Shown here piece by piece: positions 17,891-26,114 of a stretch of DNA of 64,000 nucleotides. The DNA comes from Syntrophomonas sp. (lineage in GTDB: Bacteria; Bacillota; Syntrophomonadia; Syntrophomonadales; Syntrophomonadaceae). The translations under genes were made by a program, and so were the position numbers. The notes under the pieces are model-generated. The model saw nothing but the letters and a program-made list of their open reading frames with translations, was not told where the DNA came from and searched no databases. The stretch spans positions 124,001 through 188,000 of the forward strand of contig JAENZN010000005.1 in the NCBI GenBank assembly GCA_016841245.1, given 5' to 3'. Each line of letters opens with the position of its first letter. Position 1 is the first letter of the stretch.

Positions 17891-18035
17891 TAGTAATAAT
17901 TCAAAGCCTTAACATTCAGCCTGTTAACAACTGCGGAATATTTCCTTCGTCAAACAGCATTAGATCGTTGGAACTGCTGGCAAAACCACCCAACAAAATG
18001 ATAACAACAAGTAAAAGTTAATCATCTTCCCCAAA

Positions 18036-19532
18036 TTAAAGCATAGGCGAATAGCCATATCCAGTTGATGTGGATGGAGTTTTTCTTTTGCTATAACACC
18101 TGCTTATTTCTATGATGCCTTTTTTAATATCTTTCGGGTAAAGTCCGGCGAAGCTGAGTCGAAAGAATTCGCTATCCCGCTGCTCAGAAGCCGAGAAAAG
18201 GCTGCCTGGGCTGATTATTACCCCCTGCTCCAGACACTGGGTATAAAATTGGTTAGCTGAACTGCCGGTGGGGAGTTTTAACCAAAAATTCAGACCGCCG
18301 CCGGGATTGTTGTAAGTGATCTCTGGTGGGATATGATTCTGCATAGCTTCAAACATGATATAATATCTCTGCTGGTATATGTCTTTCATATATTCTATGT
18401 GTTTCTCCCACAATCCCTTTCTCAAGTAAAGGTCGAAGGCTCGCTGTATTAATCCTGGAGTCGATATATCGGAAGAATGCTTGGCTGATAGGAGGCCGGG
18501 GATGATGGTTGGGGGAGCCAGCAAAAATGCCAGTCTCAACCCGGGCATGAGGATTTTAGAGAAACTCTTTATATAAACAACTCGCTGGTCTTGGTCCAGA
18601 GTTTTTATAGGCTGGTGTTCCTGTCCATCATAGGAGAGCTCAGTAAATGAATCATCTTCTATAATGATTACGTTTTGTTCTCGGCACAAGGTGAGCAGAG
18701 CTTTTTTCTTGTCTTTATGGTAACAGACCCCCGTTGGAGTATGAAAATTTGGAATCAGGTAAATCAATTTGGGGTGATATTTTTTTAGAGCAGTTTTAAA
18801 ATCCTCCAGGGAAATACCGTCTGAATCTATGTTTACAGGGACGATGAGTGCGCCTCTAGATCTAAAAGCCGCAATAGCTCCGGTATAAGTTGGATTTTCG
18901 GTTATAACATAATCACCTGGATTTAGTAAAGATTTAGCGATAATATCGATACCCTGCTGAGCCCCGGAAATCACCTGAATACTGCCTTCGTCAGCCTCAA
19001 TGCCTTTTTGTTTCAGGTATATCGCAAGACTTTCCCGCAAGGTAAAAAACCCCTGGCTTTCCTGATAACCGAAAGCGCTGCCCCCATCTCTATCCAGTAC
19101 CTCATTCAATATATTTTTAAAATCTTCTACCGGAAAAAGTTCCGGGTTGGGAATGGCGCTGGCGAAATTATAAGCTCCGGCTGGGATCTGCAGACGTCCT
19201 TGATCCATGATGTTTAGGCCCGGAATGTTATACTCCTGCTCTGAGTAGGCCGGGGTGTTGTTTGGGGTATATAGCTGCCGGTGATTGGGTTTTACAAAGG
19301 TCCCGCTGCCTATCTTGGAATACAGCAGACCTTCCTGTTCCAGGCGACGATAGGCATTTACAACCGTAACATTATTTACCCCCAGCTTTTGAGCCAGTTT
19401 ACGTATAGGCGGAAGTTTTTCGTTTTCTTTCAGCAAACCTTTTACTATAAAGACTTTAATCTGTTCGGAGAGCTGTTGATAAAGAGGGGAGATGCCTTTA
19501 TTATCTAAATGTATCGATACAAAGTTGTCCAT
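18036..19532 (-). CDS. pdxR: MocR/GabR-type regulator, probable PdxR
   Basis: The 498-aa protein has an N-terminal GntR winged helix (residues 10-80, LPPIRKLAQKLGVNNVTVVNAYRRLE) and a C-terminal fold-type I aminotransferase domain. NPTYTGA, PNFHTPTG and SFSKILMPGLRLAF are visible, and SFSK holds the lysine for the PLP Schiff base. Divergent adjacency to pdxST makes it very likely the PLP-sensing regulator PdxR, which activates PLP synthesis when PLP is low and represses its own gene. The divergent gap carries a matching palindrome. Confidence 0.9.
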   Translation of the reverse strand: MDNFVSIHLDNKGISPLYQQLSEQIKVFIVKGLLKENEKLPPIRKLAQKLGVNNVTVVNAYRRLEQEGLLYSKIGSGTFVKPNHRQLYTPNNTPAYSEQEYNIPGLNIMDQGRLQIPAGAYNFASAIPNPELFPVEDFKNILNEVLDRDGGSAFGYQESQGFFTLRESLAIYLKQKGIEADEGSIQVISGAQQGIDIIAKSLLNPGDYVITENPTYTGAIAAFRSRGALIVPVNIDSDGISLEDFKTALKKYHPKLIYLIPNFHTPTGVCYHKDKKKALLTLCREQNVIIIEDDSFTELSYDGQEHQPIKTLDQDQRVVYIKSFSKILMPGLRLAFLLAPPTIIPGLLSAKHSSDISTPGLIQRAFDLYLRKGLWEKHIEYMKDIYQQRYYIMFEAMQNHIPPEITYNNPGGGLNFWLKLPTGSSANQFYTQCLEQGVIISPGSLFSASEQRDSEFFRLSFAGLYPKDIKKGIIEISRCYSKRKTPSTSTGYGYSPML

Positions 19533-19552
19533 AAAACTTCTCTCCTTAATTA

Positions 19553-19581
19553 TTGACAGTGGGTTGGCTGTGTGTGATACT
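19553..19581 (+). promoter_or_regulatory. pdxST promoter
   Basis: TTGACA (19553-19558) and GATACT (19576-19581) are 17 bases apart. The -10 box overlaps the left arm of the palindrome at 19577. Confidence 0.6.
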
Positions 19582-19601
19582 TATGCTTATTGTATAAGTA
19601 T
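19577..19601. promoter_or_regulatory. Palindromic operator between pdxR and pdxS
   Basis: ATACTTAT (19577-19584) and ATAAGTAT (19594-19601) are perfect inverted repeats separated by 9 bases. They overlap the -10 regions of both divergent promoters, so this is the best PdxR-binding candidate. Confidence 0.5.
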
Positions 19602-19625
19602 ACAGTAAAAAATGTAACGGTACAA
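19597..19625 (-). promoter_or_regulatory. pdxR promoter
   Basis: On the minus strand TTGTAC and TATACT are separated by 17 bases. The -10 box overlaps the right arm of the operator. Confidence 0.5.
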
Positions 19626-19673
19626 TTAATGCTGTGCCATATGGAAATAGTAAACTAAAGGAGGATATAAACT

Positions 19674-20543
19674 ATGGACAGGTATACTCTTAATAAAAAT
19701 CTGGCCCAGATGCTCAAGGGCGGAGTAATAATGGATGTTACCAATGTGGAACAGGCTCTCATCGCAGAAGAAGCAGGGGCAGTAGCGGTAATGGCTCTGG
19801 AAAGAGTACCCGCAGATATAAGAAAACAGGGCGGAGTGGCTCGCATGTCTGACCCCCAGATGATTAAAGAGATAAAAAAGGCGGTTAGTATCCCGGTTAT
19901 GGCCAAGGTGAGGATTGGACATTTTGTGGAAGCTCAAATTTTACAGGCTATAGGTATTGACTATATCGATGAAAGCGAAGTGCTCACACCGGCTGACGAA
20001 ATGTTTCATATAGATAAAAAGAGTTTTGATATTCCTTTTGTCTGTGGCGCCAGGAACCTGGGAGAAGCACTGCGCCGCATTGGTGAAGGGGCAGCTATGA
20101 TCCGTACCAAAGGTGAAGCCGGTACCGGCAATGTAGTCGAAGCAGTGAGGCATATGCGCTCAATTATGTCCGAGATACGCCGGGTGATGATGCTGCCGGC
20201 AGAAGAGCGTATGACTTTCGCCAAAGAAATCGGGGCCCCGGTTGATCTCTTGGAATACATTGCTGAACATAAGAAACTGCCGGTGGTAAATTTCGCTGCC
20301 GGTGGGATAGCCACCCCGGCAGATGCGGCTCTGATGATGCAGCTGGGCTGTGACGGGATATTTGTAGGATCAGGTATATTTAAGTCTGGCGATCCGGCCC
20401 AAAGGGCAAGGGCTATAGTCAAAGCTACCACCCATTATAATGATCCTAATATTATCATGGAAGTATCTGAAGGATTGGGAGAAGCCATGGTGGGAATAGA
20501 AATTGATAAATTGGAAGACCAGTATGCTAAACGAGGCTGGTAG
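19674..20543 (+). CDS. pdxS: Pyridoxal 5'-phosphate synthase subunit PdxS
   Basis: PdxS builds PLP from ribose 5-phosphate, glyceraldehyde 3-phosphate and ammonia supplied by PdxT. The 289-aa TIM barrel is nearly invariant across bacteria: [13 protein letters not shown] at the start, [14 protein letters not shown]-type segment, and the C-terminal [18 protein letters not shown] and [11 protein letters not shown] phosphate-binding loops. The catalytic lysines lie in KGGVIMDV (near residue 16-18 region lacks one) and in MAKVRIGH and [17 protein letters not shown] lies before the ATG, and pdxT follows after two bases. Confidence 0.98.
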   Translation: MDRYTLNKNLAQMLKGGVIMDVTNVEQALIAEEAGAVAVMALERVPADIRKQGGVARMSDPQMIKEIKKAVSIPVMAKVRIGHFVEAQILQAIGIDYIDESEVLTPADEMFHIDKKSFDIPFVCGARNLGEALRRIGEGAAMIRTKGEAGTGNVVEAVRHMRSIMSEIRRVMMLPAEERMTFAKEIGAPVDLLEYIAEHKKLPVVNFAAGGIATPADAALMMQLGCDGIFVGSGIFKSGDPAQRARAIVKATTHYNDPNIIMEVSEGLGEAMVGIEIDKLEDQYAKRGW

Positions 20544-20545
20544 GA

Positions 20546-21151
20546 ATGATAAAGATAGGTATTTTAGCTTTACAGGGTGCGGTTATTGAACATATTCAAT
20601 CTCTTAATAAAATTGAGGATATACTGGTAGTTGAAGTGAAAAGAGCAGAACAGCTGCTGGAAATAGATGGACTTATTATACCCGGGGGAGAAAGTACTGC
20701 TATTGGCAAACTGCTGCGGGAATATAATATGATGGAGCCTTTAAAGCGGCTCATCAATTCTGGTCTGCCGGTATGGGGAACCTGTGCCGGTATGATCCTG
20801 CTGGCCAAAGCTATAGTTAATGATGAAGAAGTATACCTGGATGTTCTGGATGTTTCAGTCCGGCGCAACGCCTACGGAAGTCAGTTAGACAGCTTTCAAA
20901 GCTCAGCGATGATAGAAAAAGTTGCTGAGCATGATATTCCTTTGATCTTTATCCGGGCACCATATATTGAAAAATGCGGCCCGGATGTTGAGATTTTGCT
21001 GACTCTGGATGGCAATATAGTAGCAGTTGAACAGGACAATATACTGGCTACCTCGTTTCATCCTGAACTGACAGAGGATTTAAGCTTTCATAAATTTTTT
21101 ATAAATAAAATAAAGGCTTTCTTGGGAAAATCATATGCGGCAAGTCTATAA
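20546..21151 (+). CDS. pdxT: Glutaminase subunit PdxT of PLP synthase
   Basis: PdxT hydrolyses glutamine and channels ammonia to PdxS. The 201-aa class I amidotransferase shows IGILALQGAVIEH at the N terminus, the oxyanion segment PGGESTAIGKL, the nucleophile cysteine in WGTCAGMILLA, and the His-Glu pair in TSFHPELTED. Only two bases separate it from pdxS, so the two are co-transcribed and translationally coupled. Confidence 0.98.
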   Translation: MIKIGILALQGAVIEHIQSLNKIEDILVVEVKRAEQLLEIDGLIIPGGESTAIGKLLREYNMMEPLKRLINSGLPVWGTCAGMILLAKAIVNDEEVYLDVLDVSVRRNAYGSQLDSFQSSAMIEKVAEHDIPLIFIRAPYIEKCGPDVEILLTLDGNIVAVEQDNILATSFHPELTEDLSFHKFFINKIKAFLGKSYAASL

Positions 21152-21391
21152 TAAGGAATTTCAGCCTGATCCTGACCAATACCATTTTTACCGCTTACAT
21201 CGACTCCTACCGTAGAAGCTATTCTTCTAAGAAAACCTTCAAATGCTCTTCCTGCGCATTCTATAGCACCTCGTGCATCAGTAGTACATTTCTTGTATGC
21301 ATCAACTAAGGAATTTGGGCTGCTGATAAACAGGCGAGACATAAAGAAAAGTTTATCCGAGGGGACAGCAGCAGAAGGTATATCCTCGGGA
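21152..21391 (-). pseudogene. Protein fragment of unknown origin between pdxT and the ligD operon
   Basis: The minus strand carries an open, protein-like frame just after the polymerase gene, in a different frame. It includes SLVDAYKKCTTDARGAIECA and AFEGFLRRIAS. The pattern is vaguely like the C-terminal helical domain of abortive-infection proteins. It has no ribosome-binding site or plausible start and merges into sequence antisense to the pdxT end, so it looks like a leftover fragment. Confidence 0.35.
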
Positions 21392-21394
21392 AAT

Positions 21395-22318
21395 CTATTT
21401 ACTTACATACTGCGGCATCCCAAGTTTCTCCCCAGCATAATCGAGGTTTTGACTTTCATCCAGTACTGCAGTGAATAAATCGCCAAACTGCTTAACTCGA
21501 GGCAGTATAGTCTTTATAGTAAAATCAGCCGGTGATATCATGGATACCTCTTCCCACTTCAAAGGAGCTGATACCGGTGCACCTTTTTTGGGGCGAACGC
21601 TGTAAACTGAACAAAGGGTTTTGCCTCGTACGTTCTGCATGTAATCAATATATATCTTGGGGCCTCGTTTATTTACCGTTCGCTCAATGGTGCTTATATC
21701 AGAACGTATCCCTGCTATAACTGAGGCTATTGTCTTTCCCAATTCGCGTATTTGCTGGTAGCTGTAAATATTATTGACTGGAATATAAATGTGCAATCCT
21801 TCTGATCCAGAAGTTTTAGGGTATGATTTAAGTTTTAATTCATCCAGGATATTCTTGAGCAGCAGTGCAATATCTACTACTTGTTTAAAGGTATTATCCG
21901 GGGATGGGTCTAAATCAATTACTAAATAATCTGGATTTTCGAGATTATGAATCCGGGAAAGCCAGGGATGAATTTCGATACAGGCATGATTAGCCAGCCA
22001 TACCAGCACAGCTGCTTCCCTGATAAGGATATAATCTATATCCCGCTCTGATTCACTGGCATAGTGGGTATAAGTATCTATCCAATCGGGTAAATACTCC
22101 GGGGCATTTTTTTGATAAAAATGTTTTCCATTAATACCGTCGGGATAGCGGGTGAAAACTATGGGGCGATCCTGCAGATGTTTTATTATATAAGGTGATA
22201 TTTCCAGGTAATATTTAATAAGATCACCTTTGGTATATTTTTCTTCCGGCCAGAATACTTTATCCAGGTTGGAAACTGAGAAACTGCGGGTATCTACTAG
22301 AATGTTCATTTTTTCCAT
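21395..22318 (-). CDS. ligD: LigD-type NHEJ polymerase (primase-polymerase domain)
   Basis: This 307-aa stand-alone LigD polymerase domain fills and extends broken DNA ends, preferring ribonucleotides, in Ku-dependent end joining. Visible signatures are LDKVFWPEEKYTKGDLI at the start, the metal-binding LVIDLDPSP, KTSGSEGLHIYIPV and VRGKTLCSVYSVRPKKGAPVSAPL. AAGGAG precedes the ATG. It is the last gene of a minus-strand ku-ligase-polymerase operon, 43 bases after the ligase gene. The phosphoesterase domain of three-domain LigD is not present in the operon. Confidence 0.95.
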   Translation of the reverse strand: MEKMNILVDTRSFSVSNLDKVFWPEEKYTKGDLIKYYLEISPYIIKHLQDRPIVFTRYPDGINGKHFYQKNAPEYLPDWIDTYTHYASESERDIDYILIREAAVLVWLANHACIEIHPWLSRIHNLENPDYLVIDLDPSPDNTFKQVVDIALLLKNILDELKLKSYPKTSGSEGLHIYIPVNNIYSYQQIRELGKTIASVIAGIRSDISTIERTVNKRGPKIYIDYMQNVRGKTLCSVYSVRPKKGAPVSAPLKWEEVSMISPADFTIKTILPRVKQFGDLFTAVLDESQNLDYAGEKLGMPQYVSK

Positions 22319-22361
22319 ACCAGAACTCCTTTCGATATTATTAACTGCAGAAGTAAAATAC

Positions 22362-23285
22362 TTAAAGTGTACATTCTTCAGGTTTGGTGATATTTAACTC
22401 TTTGATAACGGGAGACCTTAAGTGCATATTTTCAGTCCATTCTGCATACTCAACCCGTACAGTAAGAAGAGGCCTGGTATAAATAGCCGGAGGAACTTCT
22501 GTATTTATGCTGAAAGGGGATAAGGAAGAATTAATTTCTCCCAACCTCGCACTCAGTAAATCCTTATTTCTTTCACTGAGGCCGCTGCCGGACCGGCCTA
22601 TATATATCAGTTTTTCATTCTGGTAAATTCCCAGCAAGAGTGAATTTACCCTGCTGCTGCGCAGAGTGTAACCACCTATAACACAATTTATGCTGCGGCG
22701 GTATTTTATCTTAAACCAGTCACGATGTTGTTTGCCTGCAATGTACAGGCTGTTCTTTTTCTTGGCTACAATTCCTTCCAAATCTTTGTTCCTTACCGCC
22801 TCAAACAAGTTTTTTCCCTGGCTGAAATTTTCCACCAGGTGCAGCGGAGGAGAACTGAAATCAACGGTATCGGCTAATAGTGCAGCCCGCTCCAGGTAAG
22901 GGGCAGCAGTAAGGCTGCTTTTGTTTAAGAACAGAATATCAAATACCATATAGTTTATTGGAAGCAGGCCACATAGATAGGAGATGGTCTTTGCATTGGA
23001 AGTCTGATCTCTTTTCATAACTGATGGAAAGCTCGGTTTGCCATCTTTTAATACTATTATTTCTCCATCCAGGATAACCCTATCACTTGTTAGAAACTCC
23101 GGCAGCTGCTGCAGTTCGGGATACTGGACCGTCCTGGGATTAAGTTTCTTATTTATCAGCCTGACTTCATTTCCATCGATGTATGACAGCATGCGAACAC
23201 CATCCCATTTCACCTGGTAGACGTAATCGCTGCTGTCAAATGCTTCAGGGTAAGATATCGGTTCCATGGGTCTGATAACATCCAT
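22362..23285 (-). CDS. ligD: ATP-dependent DNA ligase (LigD ligase module)
   Basis: The 307-aa protein is the ATP-dependent ligase of the NHEJ system, split from the polymerase domain. The adenylated lysine is K26 in QVKWDGVRM. Further nucleotidyltransferase motifs follow: LDGEIIVL, YMVFDILF, LEGIVAKKK and WFKIKY. An OB-fold-like C-terminal part ends near TVRVEYAEWTE. It starts 11 bases after the ku stop codon on the minus strand, indicating co-transcription. Confidence 0.95.
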   Translation of the reverse strand: MDVIRPMEPISYPEAFDSSDYVYQVKWDGVRMLSYIDGNEVRLINKKLNPRTVQYPELQQLPEFLTSDRVILDGEIIVLKDGKPSFPSVMKRDQTSNAKTISYLCGLLPINYMVFDILFLNKSSLTAAPYLERAALLADTVDFSSPPLHLVENFSQGKNLFEAVRNKDLEGIVAKKKNSLYIAGKQHRDWFKIKYRRSINCVIGGYTLRSSRVNSLLLGIYQNEKLIYIGRSGSGLSERNKDLLSARLGEINSSLSPFSINTEVPPAIYTRPLLTVRVEYAEWTENMHLRSPVIKELNITKPEECTL

Positions 23286-23296
23286 ATCAGTATCTC

Positions 23297-24127
23297 TTAG
23301 CTTCCTGTTTTTTTTCTGCGTTTTGGTTTTTTATCATCTGCTGCTTCTTTTCGTTTTTCCTCTGATAGTTCGATGCTGGCCTTTAAAGCTTCCATCAGAT
23401 CTACAACATTTCCCTTCATGTCCGGGGCGGCGGGGGAAACCATCTCTTTACCTGCGGCTTTTGCTTCGATCATTTCCCAGAGAGCCTGTCGGTATTCATT
23501 ATGGTATTTAGAAGGATCAAAATCAGCAGACAAATTTTGTATCAGGTTAACCGCCATTTTAACTTCATTTTCATGGGGCTTAACCTTATCCAGACCCGGG
23601 TTCAGGGAAGCCGGGGAACGGATTTCATCCGGGTAAAATATAGTTTCCATCAAGAGAGTCTTTTCCTTTACTCGCAGGGCGGCCAGGGTCTGCTTGCTGC
23701 GGATAATTACTTTAGCTATAGCTACTTTTCCAGTCTGCTGCATGGCATCGATCAGTAGGGTATAGGCTTTCTCACCCCCCTGGGATGCTTCCAGATAATA
23801 AGTTTTATCAAAGTACACCGGATCTACCTGGGTCAAATCAACGAAGTCCAGTATATCTATAGTCTTCGTGTTTTCCAGGGGTATGCGTTCCAGGTCTTCA
23901 TCATTGATTACCACATAGCTGCCCTGCTGGTATTCGTAGCCGCGGACAATTTCTTCACTGCTTATCTGCCGGTTGCAATTGGGACAGAATTTCTGGTATT
24001 TAACCGGTGTCATACACTCTTTATGCAGATAATTGAATTTGATATCCTTCCGCTCAGTGGCGACATACATTTTCACCGGGATGTTGACCAGACCAAAACT
24101 AACGGCGCCTTTCCAGAGAGTCTTCAA
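23297..24127 (-). CDS. ku: Non-homologous end-joining protein Ku
   Basis: Ku forms a homodimeric ring on double-strand DNA ends and recruits the ligase and polymerase encoded downstream. The 276-aa chain shows LWKGAVSFGLVNIPVKMY at the start, a CPNCNR segment, VDPVYFDKTYYLEA and the C-terminal lysine/arginine-rich tail (KPKRRKKTGS). TTG 24127 was chosen: it follows AGAGGAAG by about 8 bases and gives the usual family length. An upstream extension to 24295 has no ribosome-binding site. In spore formers this system repairs breaks in the dormant or germinating cell. Confidence 0.95.
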   Translation of the reverse strand: MKTLWKGAVSFGLVNIPVKMYVATERKDIKFNYLHKECMTPVKYQKFCPNCNRQISSEEIVRGYEYQQGSYVVINDEDLERIPLENTKTIDILDFVDLTQVDPVYFDKTYYLEASQGGEKAYTLLIDAMQQTGKVAIAKVIIRSKQTLAALRVKEKTLLMETIFYPDEIRSPASLNPGLDKVKPHENEVKMAVNLIQNLSADFDPSKYHNEYRQALWEMIEAKAAGKEMVSPAAPDMKGNVVDLMEALKASIELSEEKRKEAADDKKPKRRKKTGS

Positions 24128-24230
24128 AATAATCTTCCTCTCAGTTCTTTTGTAGTTAGCTTTTATTATTGAGCCTGCTTTTATGCTTAAAGCTTTATTG
24201 AGTAGAAAACTATAATTTTTGCAAAATATA

Positions 24231-24259
24231 TTGACAGGAAAAATAAAAAAAGGTATAAA
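24231..24259 (+). promoter_or_regulatory. Promoter of the perR-rubrerythrin operon
   Basis: TTGACA (24231-24236) and TATAAA (24254-24259) are separated by 17 bases, a near-consensus vegetative promoter. Confidence 0.75.
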
Positions 24260-24263
24260 TATA

Positions 24264-24278
24264 TTGTAGTGATTACAA
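24264..24278. promoter_or_regulatory. Fur/PerR-type operator at the perR start site
   Basis: TTGTAGTGATTACAA is an imperfect 7-1-7 palindrome resembling PerR boxes. It lies directly after the -10 box and would block transcription when bound, giving autoregulation. Confidence 0.55.
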
Positions 24279-24354
24279 ATCGAAAACAAATACAAAAATG
24301 AAATTATGACAGTAATGGAGGTGCCGTATTAATAGCTAAAGGAGAAGATAATAA

Positions 24355-24774
24355 ATGGATATTAAAGAAATTGAAAAATTTCTTAAGTTTAACCAAATAA
24401 AACCTTCCCATCATCGCTTAAAAATATATGAATATCTGGTGAAGAATAAGAATCACCCCACAGTGGATTTAATTTATAAGGAATTGGTCGATGAAATACC
24501 AACCCTTTCTAAGACTACGGTCTACAATACTTTGAACTTATTTGTTGAAAAGGGAGCAGTGCAGTTGATTACCATTGATGAAAGTGAAAACCGCTATGAT
24601 GCTGATATGTCTATTCACGGTCATTTTAAATGCAAACACTGCGGGAAGGTTTATGATTTTCCAGTAAAATTTAGCGCTATGGATATGGGTGGGCTGCAGA
24701 ATTTTCAAGTAGAAGAAAATCATATTTATCTAAAGGGTCTGTGTAATGAATGCCAGATCAAAAAAGAAGTTTAA
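24355..24774 (+). CDS. perR: Fur-family peroxide regulator, probable PerR
   Basis: The 139-aa protein has the Fur winged helix (residues 10-75, [14 protein letters not shown]) and a dimerisation domain with two CxxC zinc pairs (CKHC and CNEC). The regulatory metal site fits PerR: RYDAD supplies an aspartate, and HGHF two histidines, matching D85/H91/H93 of Bacillus PerR. Metal-catalysed oxidation of those histidines by peroxide releases the repressor. It is followed by a peroxide-reducing reverse rubrerythrin gene after 29 bases, which supports the assignment over Fur or Zur. Confidence 0.85.
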   Translation: MDIKEIEKFLKFNQIKPSHHRLKIYEYLVKNKNHPTVDLIYKELVDEIPTLSKTTVYNTLNLFVEKGAVQLITIDESENRYDADMSIHGHFKCKHCGKVYDFPVKFSAMDMGGLQNFQVEENHIYLKGLCNECQIKKEV

Positions 24775-24803
24775 AATTTTGTAAAGAAAGAAGGGCGATA
24801 TTA

Positions 24804-25352
24804 ATGAAAAAATGGGTTTGTTCAATATGTGGTTATATTCATGAGGGAGAAAATCCTCCGGATCAGTGCCCGCAATGCGGGGCATCATCAGATAAATTTA
24901 ATGAATATGTAGATATCAATAACCTGCAGTTTGCTGATGAACACCGGGTAGGCATCGCTAAAGGCTTAGATGAAAAGGTAGTAGAGGACTTGAGAGCCAA
25001 TTTCCTGGGAGAATGCACCGAAGTCGGTATGTATCTGGCCATGAGCAGGCAGGCCGACCGGGAAGGATATCCGGAAATCGCTGAGGCTTATAAGAAATAT
25101 GCCTGGGAAGAAGCCGAACATGCAGCAAAGTTTGCTGAGCTCCTGGGAGAGGTACTTACTGCAGATACCAAACAAAATGTAAAAATGAGAGCTGAAGCTG
25201 AACATGGCGCCTGCCAGGGCAAAAAGGATCTGGCCACCCGGGCCAAAGAGCTCAATTATGATGCCATCCATGACACAGTTCATGAAATGTGTAAAGATGA
25301 AGCCCGTCATGGAGCCGGATTTGCCGGATTATATAAAAGATATTTCGCATAA
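24804..25352 (+). CDS. Reverse rubrerythrin (NADH peroxidase type)
   Basis: The 182-aa protein has an N-terminal rubredoxin domain (CSICGY and CPQCGA at residues 5-26) and a C-terminal diiron four-helix bundle. ExxH pairs occur in EEAEHAAKF and DEARHGAGF, with other iron ligands in GECTEVGM and EAEHGAC. The domain order is the reverse of classical rubrerythrin. Such proteins reduce hydrogen peroxide in clostridia and are made under PerR control. ATG 24804 follows GAAGGGCG. It is in an operon with perR. Confidence 0.93.
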   Translation: MKKWVCSICGYIHEGENPPDQCPQCGASSDKFNEYVDINNLQFADEHRVGIAKGLDEKVVEDLRANFLGECTEVGMYLAMSRQADREGYPEIAEAYKKYAWEEAEHAAKFAELLGEVLTADTKQNVKMRAEAEHGACQGKKDLATRAKELNYDAIHDTVHEMCKDEARHGAGFAGLYKRYFA

Positions 25353-25372
25353 TAAAATATAAACAGCACGGT

Positions 25373-25396
25373 GAAAGCCGGGATTTTCCCGGCTTC
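25373..25396 (+). terminator. Hairpin after the rubrerythrin gene
   Basis: GAAAGCCGGGA and TCCCGGCTTC form a stable stem. No T-run follows, so it may be a Rho-type or 3'-stabilising structure. Confidence 0.45.
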
Positions 25397-25421
25397 AGAC
25401 CCTCAAAAAACCCGAATAGCT

Positions 25422-25760
25422 TTCATCGATATAAGACAGCATGCCAACACCATCCCATTTCACCTGGAAACATAATCACTGCTGTTAAACACCTCGGGGT
25501 TGAGATATCGGTTCCATTGGTTTGATAATATCTATATTAGTATAGCTTGGCTTCCTGTTTTCTTTCTCCGTTTTGTTTTGTTATCATCAGATACTCCTTT
25601 TCATTTTTCTTCTGATAGGTCAATACTGGCCTTCAAAGCTTCCATAAGATCTACTGCATTTCCTTTCATATCACACCTTTCCCCAGAGCCTTCAAGGGAT
25701 CTTCCTGTCATCAAGTTTCTTAGCTTTTATGAAGTTGACTTAAATTTTATTCCTGGGGTT
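25422..25760 (-). pseudogene. Decayed second copy of the ku-ligase junction
   Basis: Positions 25422-25675 align closely with 23172-23425, the region covering the start of the ligase gene and the end of ku. Long stretches are identical, for example CACCATCCCATTTCACCTGG and GATATCGGTTCCAT. The copy has stops and small deletions in every frame; the rest, to about 25760, matches more of ku with an internal deletion. It is a relic of a tandem or dispersed duplication of the NHEJ operon, or of a second acquired operon. Confidence 0.75.
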
Positions 25761-25864
25761 TAAACGACAATGGATTAAGTGCCTGATTGAACATTTAATG
25801 AAATAGTCCATATAGATCAGTTTGTGTAGGTATATTAGTTTTTTTGTTCAGGCCTTTAGGCTGG

Positions 25865-25886
25865 TTGATTGCCCGATGGCAATCAA
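25865..25886 (+). other. Perfect 9-bp hairpin upstream of the chemoreceptor gene
   Basis: TTGATTGCC and GGCAATCAA enclose the loop CGAT. It is not followed by a T-run. The rest of 25761-26114 holds no recognisable feature apart from the ribosome-binding site of the next gene. Confidence 0.45.
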
Positions 25887-26114
25887 TTACAATTTAGCAT
25901 AAGATGACGAAATAGGGAGAATAGTGGAGAAAAAAATAATTATATGTCAGCTTAAAATTCAAGATGATTGGCATTAATGAAAGGGCGGTGATCAATTATT
26001 TAAGGCTTTGGCAGGAAAATCAGAATAGGAATACCGTAAGGTGAGCAGGGATTAACAGTGCTGCAAAGGTTAAAAAACTATATACAATAATGAATGTGGA
26101 AGGGAGTAACAGCT

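Noticed and set aside
25500-25763. 87-codon plus-strand frame.
   Set aside because: It is antisense to the decayed ku-ligase copy and repeats a shadow frame seen over the intact ku gene.
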